Below the pieces are notes generated by a model, which saw nothing but the letters and a program-made list of their open reading frames with translations, had not been told where the DNA came from and searched no databases. The translations under genes and the position numbers were made by a program. A DNA stretch of 25,654 nt from Allomyces macrogynus ATCC 38327 (taxonomy: Eukaryota; Blastocladiomycota; Blastocladiomycetes; Blastocladiales; Blastocladiaceae). The stretch covers positions 1,114,116-1,139,769 of the forward strand of contig GG745335.1 in assembly GCA_000151295.1 (NCBI GenBank). Reading direction: 5' to 3'. Shown piece after piece: positions 18,562 through 25,654 of this stretch; within the stretch, counting starts at the first letter, position 1; each line of letters starts with the position of its first letter.

Positions 18562-21445
18562 ATGCCGTGCCATTGCGCCCACCAGCGCACCTCGTTCCGC
18601 GACCGCGTGAGCGGTGCTGCCCGCGCCGACGAGCCCAACTTTGACCACGATCTGGTCGGTTTCGCCGAACCCGATGCGCGCACGCACTATGCGCCCAACA
18701 TGGTCCTCGAGCCCGTGCACATTGACGTGCACGCCGACTTTGATTTCGGGGGTGCCTCGGCCAAGTTTGCTGTGACGCACACGGTGCGGTGCAACCGCGA
18801 CGTGCCGGCGGCCCCTGCGGCGACGCCCGCGATCGCGAAAGCGGCGTCGCAGCTCAAGCTGCACGCTGTGAGCTTTGACGACGTCGAGGTCGAGGGCGAG
18901 CTGCTGGCCGGGTTCGAGTACGACGGCAAGGAACTGCACATCCAGTGGGCGGCGCCGTTTGCCAAGGACGAGGAGCGGCACGTCACGATTCGGTACTCGG
19001 TGACGAAGCCCGTCTCGGGTCTGTTTTTCGCGCACCCGAGCTACGACCGCGAGTCGTACGGCGAGTACGTGGTCACCGACCACGAGACGGAGCGTGCGCG
19101 ATACTGGCTGCCGACGGTTGATGAGCCGACGGTGCGCACCAAGCTGTCGTTTGCGCTGACGGCGCCGGCGCACATGCACGCCTACGCCAACGGCGCGCTC
19201 GTCGGCGAGGAAGAGTCCGAGGACGGCAGCAAGAAGACGACCAAGTACCATCTCGACTTCCCGTGCCCGTCGTACCTGATTTGCATGGCCGTTGGTGATT
19301 TCACGGTCGTCGACGACCGCGAAGCCAATGGGGTCCCGATCAAGTACTTTGGCCCCAAGGCCCTGACACAGGAGAACCTGCTCAAAGCGCTGGACACGAC
19401 GCCCGGAATGATCGAGTGGCTCTCGGAGCGAGTCGGCACGCCATTCCCGTGGCCCAAGTACTACCAGTTTACGGCACCCTTTATTGGCGGCGCCATGGAG
19501 AACATCTCGCTCGTCTCGTGGGGCGATTTTATTGCTACGGACGATGTGAGCGCTCGTGACGAAAAGTTCTGGATCGACATCACCAACATCCACGAAATGG
19601 CGCACACTTACTTTGGCGACATGACCGGTATGTCGTGCGCTCTCTTCTGCACCCAACGGCGGTCGTGTTTTATGAAGCTCACTTGTCTGTGTCCGATAGT
19701 CATCCGCTACTTTGAGCACGCGTGGCTCAAGGAGTCGTGGGCGACGTACATCGAGTCGGTCTGGGTCGAGGAGCAGTACGGCGCGACGCCGCAGGAGCGC
19801 CGTGACAACGCTCGTCTCTTCCGTTTCACGGACCAGGAGCGGTACGTTCTCTAGCATAATTGACGCGCTCAATCTGCAACTCATCAAGGGTCGTTTTTTG
19901 GACAGGTACATCTCCGAGACGCAGCGTTATCTGCGCCCCGTCGTCTGCCGCAAGTACGACCACAGCTGGAGCATCTTTGACGCGACGACCTACCCCGGCG
20001 GCGGTGCTCGCATCCACATGCTGCGCTCGCTTCTTGGCGACGATGTCTTCTGGCCGGCCGTGTCCGCGTACCTGCACCAGTACGCCGGCAAGACCGTCGA
20101 AACCGAAGACTTCAAGCGCGTCATGGAAGAATTCTCGGGCCTGAACCTGACGCAGTTCTTTGACCAGTGGTTCCACTCCAAGGGTTACCCGATCTTCAAG
20201 GCGTCGTTCCAGTACGACGCCGACCGCAAGGTGGCCGCCGTCACGATCGAGCAGACACAGGCTGACCTGAAGAAGCGTGTTCCGCTGTTTGCCATGGACG
20301 TGGCCGTCGAGTTTGCCACGGCTGACGGGACCGTCTACCGCACGGTCGCGCAGTTCACGGGCGATAATGCGCGCGCACAGGCGGCGATCGCCGTCCCGAC
20401 TAAGCCAGCGCGCGTCGAGATTGACCCGGACGGCCATCAGCTGTTTGGGTTTGACGAGGACTTCAAGCCGAGCCAGGACATTTTGCTCGGCACGGCCAAG
20501 ACCGGACGCGACGTCGTCAACCGCATCCGCGCGTACCGCACGCTCACCCAGGACGCTGACTTTGCGACGCTGCGCAAGATCCATGCCGCGGCGATTGCCG
20601 AGCCCGTGCCCGGCGTGCGCAAGGAGGTTGTCTTTGCCCTCTCGCCCTTCCGTCATGTGGCCGCTGTCGAGGTGCTCGTCGACCTCGTTCGCCGCGAGAC
20701 GGCCGACAGCGTCAAGGCCGAAATGTACAACACGCTGCGGTTCAAGCACGCGCTGATCCGTCCCGTTGTCCTCGAGCTTCTGCAGCAGGACGACCTGACG
20801 TACATGCAGCGCGGCGCGCTTCTCCGCGCGCTCGCCGTGCAGCGTAACCCCGAGGACTGGGCCACGATTGCGCCCTACTACGAGGATACGTCGTTGCCGG
20901 ACCTGATGGATACGGTGCGCGCGGCCGCGCTTTTGGCGCTCAGTGAGTACCGTACGCCCGAGGCCGCACGGTACCTGCTTGCGCAGGCAGCGCTCTTGGT
21001 CAATGCCGATGTGCACGACCAGCTGCGCGGGGCTGTGTACACGGCGCTCGCCAAGGTCGCGCCGTGGGTCGAGACGCCGCTGCGCTCGGCCATTCTCGAG
21101 ACGATTGCGCAGGCGCTCACGGACCGGTCCGACAAGGTGCGCGGCTCCCGTGCCCTTCCCGCACTCGCGGCGCTCGGTAAGGAGGCGCTACCGTACACGG
21201 CCGCGATCGAAGCGTCGTTGCCGCTCTACGCTGAGCAGGATAAGGGTGATGTGCGCAAGGCCATCAACCGGATTCGTAAGGCTGGTGCGCCGCACGATTC
21301 CAAGACTGCTGCTCTGACAACTCGCATCGAAGAGCTCGAAAAGCTGGTGCGCAAGCTCGAGGCCAAGAACCTCACGCTTGAGGACGAGCAGGCGCAAGCG
21401 AAGGAGACCGCGGCCAAGGAGAGTGAGGCCAAGGCTGACGAGTAG
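18562..21445 (+). CDS. M1-family zinc metallo-aminopeptidase, copy 2
   Basis: This is a paralogue of the enzyme at 1438-4372 in inverted orientation. Exons are 18562-19627, 19700-19841 and 19906-21445; intron positions and phases equal those of copy 1 and both introns are GT-AG. From the ATG at 18562 the product is 915 residues. GAMEN is at 310-314, HEMAH at 344-348 and the third zinc ligand Glu367 in LKESW. The HEAT-like C-terminal half and terminal Lys/Glu coiled coil are kept but diverged from copy 1. The first ~28 residues are unrelated to those of copy 1, after which 716 bases are identical. An alternative start at 18256 would add 102 basic residues that look like a mitochondrial signal. 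Substrate range cannot be read from sequence. Both copies look catalytically competent, so they may differ in location or expression and not in chemistry. Confidence 0.9.
18646..19361 (+). repeat. 716-bp perfect inverted repeat, right arm (in M1 copy 2 exon 1)
   Basis: This is the reverse-complement partner of 3552-4267, identical at all 716 positions. The arm begins at the codons for HDLVGF, just inside the conserved peptidase N-domain, and ends at KYFGPKA. Confidence 0.95.
19432..19529 (+). repeat. 98-bp identical block shared with M1 copy 1
   Basis: Identical to the reverse complement of 3384-3481. It spans the GAMEN region. Confidence 0.9.
20087..20277 (+). repeat. 191-bp near-identical block shared with M1 copy 1
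   Basis: Matches the reverse complement of 2591-2781 with one difference, at 20154. Confidence 0.85.
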
Positions 21446-22295
21446 GCAGAACATTGCGTTTGCAGTGTCGATTTTGCTCCATTATACTCTCGCGTAGACA
21501 TGTCGATTTCTCCACCTGTCTTTTATTTTGGTTGAGATCCGGCTTATTGGTCGCCATTGATGCTGCCGGCTGCTGCCTTCAGAGTGCCTCGTTTGGTTTG
21601 AGCCTGGGCTCATGGAATGATCACGCTCAGCACAGCCTGAATGGCCGTCCGCAACCTGCTCGACCAATTTACCCTGCCGCATCCTGGCCGTTCCGCCTTA
21701 CAGCTGTAACGAAACGCTCTTGAGGATGGTCATGTCAAATCGGTTGACACGGTGGTTGTCGCCTTTCGGATGAGCACTTTGGCCAGGGAACTGACCAGAG
21801 GGCCTCGTAACAACCCCTCACATGATCCAAAACAACAGAAGTGCAGCCCACCTTTTAGGCCGGTGTTGCACCCTCCTACTTTGATCTTTGTTATCCTTCC
21901 GGCCCTCCTTCGGGGGGGCTTTTACTACCGCAGCCGAGGATGACCGAGTGTTTGAGAAGGTGTTCGGCAGACACCTCGAGTTCGCTCGGGTGCGTCTGAC
22001 GCGAATACAGGCTCGCGCGTGCCGCTCCCAAACCACCTTGTTACCGAAGCGCACGCAAATCTCATCAGAGGCGCCCTAAAATCTCTTTTGCTGGCTTTAT
22101 TCTTCTGGCGCCCGTGTTACCGGATGCACCACTGCTCCGCGCACGACCCCATCTCTCCAGACTCACCCGTTGACTGCGCGATCACGCTGCCGATCACGCG
22201 CTGTTGGCGTCGACTCACGTCGTCTGCGACGTTGACCAGCCACCAATGTTCAATTTACCATTTGTGCAAAAATGAGGATAAATACATGAGCTAAT
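21446..22295. other. Convergent intergenic region between M1 copy 2 and WDR4
   Basis: These 850 bases lie between two genes that converge. The composition is visibly lower in GC than the genes. The short open frames on either strand resemble nothing I know. No RNA gene, transposon or long repeat is apparent. Confidence 0.5.
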
Positions 22296-23793
22296 TTACT
22301 TGTGCTTGGGCTTCTTGCGCTTCGACCCAGCCTCGTCCTCATCCTCGCCGTCCTTCTCCCACTCAAAGTCCTTGCGCAGCGTGTCGAACAGGTACAAATC
22401 GCTCTCGGCGACTTGCAGGTCGCCAAAGCTCATGGTGACGCTCTCGGTTGCCGACGCCGACGCCGACTAACAACGAGGAAATGCAACGGTGAGCCCAGCT
22501 GATCTCCAACCCGAAGAGAAGCACAGCAGTGCCGTACCAGATCCACGACGCCAAGACCACCCATGGCGCCGATCCACAACCGACCGGTCGCGTCGAACGC
22601 GGCCGAGAGGACCTGGCCCAGGTTGGCCGACGTGGTCACGCGGCGTGCGAGGTCGAGCGTGCTTGTCGCCGGGTTCCACCGGAACACAATCACGGCGTTG
22701 GTACCCTCGACGACGGCGGCGATGTGGTGGCCATGGCGGACGAGAGAGCGGACAGCAATGGTGCCGTGCGAAGGCTATGGGCAGAGCGAGCGTTAGATAC
22801 CGGGTTGCGGTCCAAAACGCGTGAAGGAGGCAACAAACGCACCTCGACGTACGCGCGCAAGTCGCCACGCGCAAGGAGTTGGCCGGTCCGGTAATCCCAG
22901 AGCGCGACAAAGTCATCACCACCGGCCGACGCGAGCAACCGCTCCTCGTCAACAACGGTCAGGTGCGCGACAAACTGCGTGTGGCCGAGGCAGAACGTCT
23001 CTATGACATGACCGTCCGGAAACCGCGACACGCGCACGTGCTCATCGCGGTCACCTGTAACAATCAGCGAGTCCTGCGCTGCGAGCTTGGCGCACGTCAC
23101 CATCGAGACGTGACCAACGATGATCGAACCGCCGTCACCGGGCTTCTTGGACGGCGGGGTTGCAGGCTCGAGCGGGAAGCTAGGTTAGGCTGAAGCGTCA
23201 GGCACGTGTAACGGGTTTGTGACGGCGAGAGCAAATACGCACGTCCAGACATCGCCATGCTTGTCGGCACACACCAGCGTCGTGTTGTCGCGGCTTACGC
23301 ACACCTCGACCATGCGCTTCTCAGCGACGCGCTCGTTGGCGAGCGTCCACGACGAGGGGCCGGCGGTCTGCTTCCAGACCTTGATCGTCTTGTCCTCGCC
23401 GGACGTGACAAAGAAGGTGCCGTCGGGGGAGAAGCACGCCGTGCGAATGGGACCCGTGTGCTTGTGCGCGTCAAACTGCTCGGGTGCTGCAAGGACCTTG
23501 CGGGTGCTGGCGATAGGACGCGGTGGTGGGGGCGACCGGTCAGCCAAGGGATTCCATCACGGCGACCAGACTTTGCGCAGGTCGTTCTTGAACGCAGCGC
23601 ACTCGAGAGCGCTTGCGATTTCGAATTTTTTCCAGGCTGGGTCGGAAATTGATCATTACCTGCAGTCCAGAATGGCGAAAATGGGACCGCAGACGGCGGC
23701 TACCACGGCGGACGCCGGGCTCGCGATAATCAGGCTGACGGGCTGCGGCATGCTGCTGGCGATTGGATGTGCTGCTGACGGCGCGCGGTTCAT
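22296..23793 (-). CDS. TRM82: WDR4/Trm82-like WD40 subunit of tRNA (guanine-N7) methyltransferase
   Basis: The family is the non-catalytic partner of METTL1/Trm8, which makes m7G46 in tRNA variable loops. Exons are 23793-23660, 23506-23243, 23179-22843, 22774-22538 and 22466-22296; all four introns (63-153 bp) are GT-AG and keep frame, giving 380 residues. WD-repeat blades are visible: IRTACFSPDGTFFVTSGEDK, then LVCADKHGDVWTF, GHVSMVTCAKL with SLIVTGDRDEHVRVSRFPDG, and ETFCLGHTQFVAHLTV with ASAGGDDFVALWDYRTG. The GDRDEHVRVSR and FCLGH motifs are typical of Trm82/WDR4. The tail is Lys-rich (SKRKKPKHK). The ATG at 23793 is the first in frame that I can support; a second Met at 23751 is possible. 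It is transcribed divergently from the kinesin-9 gene. Confidence 0.88.
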
Positions 23794-24057
23794 CGAATCG
23801 GTGCCGCATGGCGAATCCGCAAGAGGCGCGGTGGATGTTGACGCGGTCACGGGCACTCGTCTGACTGGTCGCCACCAAATATCTAGCTGCGAGACGCGCG
23901 TGGTTGCCAACCCTGATCATTCAACGGTATGCACCGCCGCTTGTTGCTGATCTCGCTCCAACATTCGACACCCGCAGCCACGACGACTTTCTGCATCCCG
24001 CCCTCCTCGTGTGGTGGAAATGCTTTGCCTCTGCCGGACCCGCCCAAATCCACGACC
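23794..24057. promoter_or_regulatory. Short divergent promoter region between WDR4 and kinesin-9
   Basis: Only 264 bases separate the two start codons on opposite strands, so both 5' UTRs and promoters must fit here. No clear TATA box was found. Confidence 0.5.
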
Positions 24058-25654
24058 ATGACCGACATGATGAATAACAAGCACGTCCGCGTCGTCGTGC
24101 GGACGCGACCGACGACCCGGTTTGCCAGCCAGGCCATTGAAATTATTCCGGACAAGAACGTATGATCATCAAGAATGAGATGCCCGAGTGCGGGCACTGT
24201 TTTGCCAGTCTTGGGAGATTTTGCAATGAAATCCATTTACACAGCTGCACTCCCTTGCAACGTCCCATCACCACGGCGTGACACCCACTCTGACGCGGCA
24301 AATAATGGGTGGACTGTTGATAGATTGTCAACATCCACGTCCCGAAACCAGAAGACGCGGGTTTCATCAACAACCAGCAGTCGGACTGGTCGTTCAAGTT
24401 TGACAAGCTTCTGCACAATGCGAGTCAGGACGCAGTCTACGAGGAGTGCGGCACGCCGATTGTGCGGTCCTTACTCGACGGTTACAACGGTAGGACGGTT
24501 CTTTTGAACGGCGGTCCAGTCATATGGTTCTGACGCGACGCTTCTCTACCTCGTAGGCACGCTCCTCGCGTACGGTAAGCAGACGCCGCCCTTCCCCTTC
24601 TCTCGCGGATCCGCACCGCGTTCTCATGTGCGCCTCGGCGGTCCGAATAGGCCAGACGGGTGCGGGCAAGACATTTACCATGACGGGCGCGACGGAAAAC
24701 TACCGGCACCGCGGGGTGATTCCGCGCGCGATCAGCCAAGTCTACAAGGAGATTCAGGCGCGACCGCAGTACGCCTACACGATCCGCATTAGCTACCTGG
24801 AAATCTACAACGAGAATATGATTGATCTGCTCGCACCCGTCGGTCAGTCGGTCGACATGGCCGTTGTCGAGGACAAGAACGGTGCGCTTGACGCGCTTTT
24901 CCTTTTCGCTGCCGCTTATCAGGGCCACCCCGTACTCACTCAGCACCTCGAATTTTCCGTAGGATGCTACGTCAAGGGCCTCTCGCAAGTGATCGCGGCC
25001 AACGAGGAAGAAGCGCTGAACCTGCTCTTTGAGGGCGAGACGGCGCGGTCTGTCGGGGACCATGCACTGAACCGCAGCAGTTCCCGGTCGCACACGGTCT
25101 TTACGATCCACCTCGAGTCCAAGAGCCGCGTCGACAGTTCCGACGACGTGATTTTCTCCAAGCTTAACCTGGTCGATTTGGCGGGCAGTGAGCGGCTCGC
25201 CAAGACGGCGTCGAGCGGCAAGACTCTCAAGGAAGCTATGTTCATCAACAAGTCGCTCACGTTTCTCGAGCAGGTGATTATTGCGCTTGCCGACAAGAAG
25301 CGCGACCATGTGCCGTACCGCCAGTCGCGGTTGACGAATGTGTTGCGCGATTCGCTCGGTACATCGTGTTGCCGTCGCGCATCTGCTCTTTTCCGAGACG
25401 AGGATCAAAACTGACTTGTCAGCATCCCCGAATTCTAGGCGGCAACTGCAATACCCTCATGATAGCCAACATTTGGGGTGAAGCCGACCATCTCGAGGAA
25501 ACGATCAGCACGCTGCGGTTCGCGACGCGGATGAGCTGCGTGACCAACGAGCCCGTCGTCAACGTGCAATACGGACCCCATGGTCCGGCCCGGGCGCCTC
25601 TCGCCCTCGCCTTCTCGCTTCACCAAACCCCTGACTCATTCTGGCCTCCCTTTG
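24058..25654 (+). CDS. Kinesin-9 family motor, N-terminal motor domain (3' end outside window)
   Basis: Kinesin-9 proteins (KIF9, Chlamydomonas KLP1) work in the axoneme central apparatus or along flagella. Exons are 24058-24159, 24324-24489, 24557-24574, 24651-24881, 24963-25358 and 25439 to about 25582; the window then ends in what looks like an intron with a CTGAC branch-like motif. About 352 residues are encoded. The start is MTDMMNNKHVRVVVRTRPTT. The P-loop GQTGAGKT is at residues 96-103 and is split by an intron after the first base of its first Gly codon. Later come YKEIQARPQYAYTIRISYLE, switch I NRSSSRSH, switch II DLAGSE, then INKSLTFLEQVIIALADKKR and GGNCNTLMIANIWGEA. The segments RHRGVIPRAISQV, KGLSQVIAANEEEALNLLFEGET and LADKKRDHVPYRQSRLT point to kinesin-9. 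All motor motifs are intact. The last donor (25583, GTCCGG) is weak. Confidence 0.9.
24557..24574 (+). other. 18-nt microexon of the kinesin-9 gene
   Basis: The exon GCACGCTCCTCGCGTACG adds GTLLAYG between DGYN and QTGAGKT. Flanking introns are 24490-24556 (GTAGGA...CGTAG) and 24575-24650 (GTAAGC...AATAG), both phase 1. Confidence 0.8.

Noticed and set aside
18484..19911. 475-codon open frame on the minus strand
   Set aside because: Antisense shadow of M1 copy 2.
1..25654. tRNA, rRNA, CRISPR arrays and transposons
   Set aside because: I looked for tRNA B-box-like motifs, regularly spaced repeats, and transposase or reverse transcriptase motifs on both strands and saw none. A tRNAscan-SE and RepeatMasker run would be decisive.

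Overview
This is a nuclear segment of a GC-rich, intron-containing fungal genome. The window carries genes for radial spoke protein 3 and a kinesin-9 motor, both parts of a motile 9+2 axoneme, so the organism makes flagellated cells. Together with the compact gene layout and short GT..AG introns (63-164 bp), this points to a zoosporic fungus. A blastocladiomycete or chytrid relative is my inference; the species cannot be read from the sequence.

Layout: the 3' part of a bZIP transcription factor (1-1086, +); an M1 metallo-aminopeptidase, copy 1 (1438-4372, -, 3 exons); the second-largest subunit of RNA polymerase III (5253-8808, -, 2 exons); a BRPF/Nto1-type chromatin reader with EPL1-like region, PZP, bromodomain and PWWP (9989-15806, +, 3 exons plus one frame break); radial spoke protein 3 (16417-17921, +, 4 exons); a second M1 aminopeptidase, copy 2 (18562-21445, +, 3 exons); a WDR4/Trm82 tRNA-methyltransferase subunit (22296-23793, -, 5 exons); and the motor domain of a kinesin-9 (24058 to the window end, +, 6 exons seen). 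Exon joins were chosen by reading-frame phase, GT/GC..AG borders and family similarity. I could not run alignments, so family similarity rests on recalled features of each family.

The most striking feature is the M1 pair. The copies sit in inverted orientation with their 5' ends facing each other across about 14 kb. They share a 716-bp block (3552-4267 and 18646-19361) that I compared base by base and found identical, although the sequences on either side are clearly diverged. Smaller identical blocks follow (98 bp; 191 bp with one mismatch). This patchwork suggests recent gene conversion, or an inversion-prone pair of arms around RPC2, BRPF and RSP3. The 716-bp block begins just after the unrelated N-terminal leaders, so recombination there would swap the promoters and leaders of the two enzymes. 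Copy 2 has an in-frame upstream ATG and an Arg/Ser-rich stretch that could be a mitochondrial presequence, with a TATA-like box inside it. Copy 1 uses a GC-AG intron where copy 2 has GT-AG.

There are three zones of broken reading frame: the bZIP start, about 230 bp of the Pol III subunit (five frame switches, net zero), and one break in BRPF before the PWWP domain. The other five genes read cleanly, so these may be local sequence errors; real lesions are not excluded. The window mixes housekeeping genes (Pol III, tRNA modification, peptidase, chromatin) with flagellar genes. No operon, mobile element, tRNA, rRNA or CRISPR array was seen.
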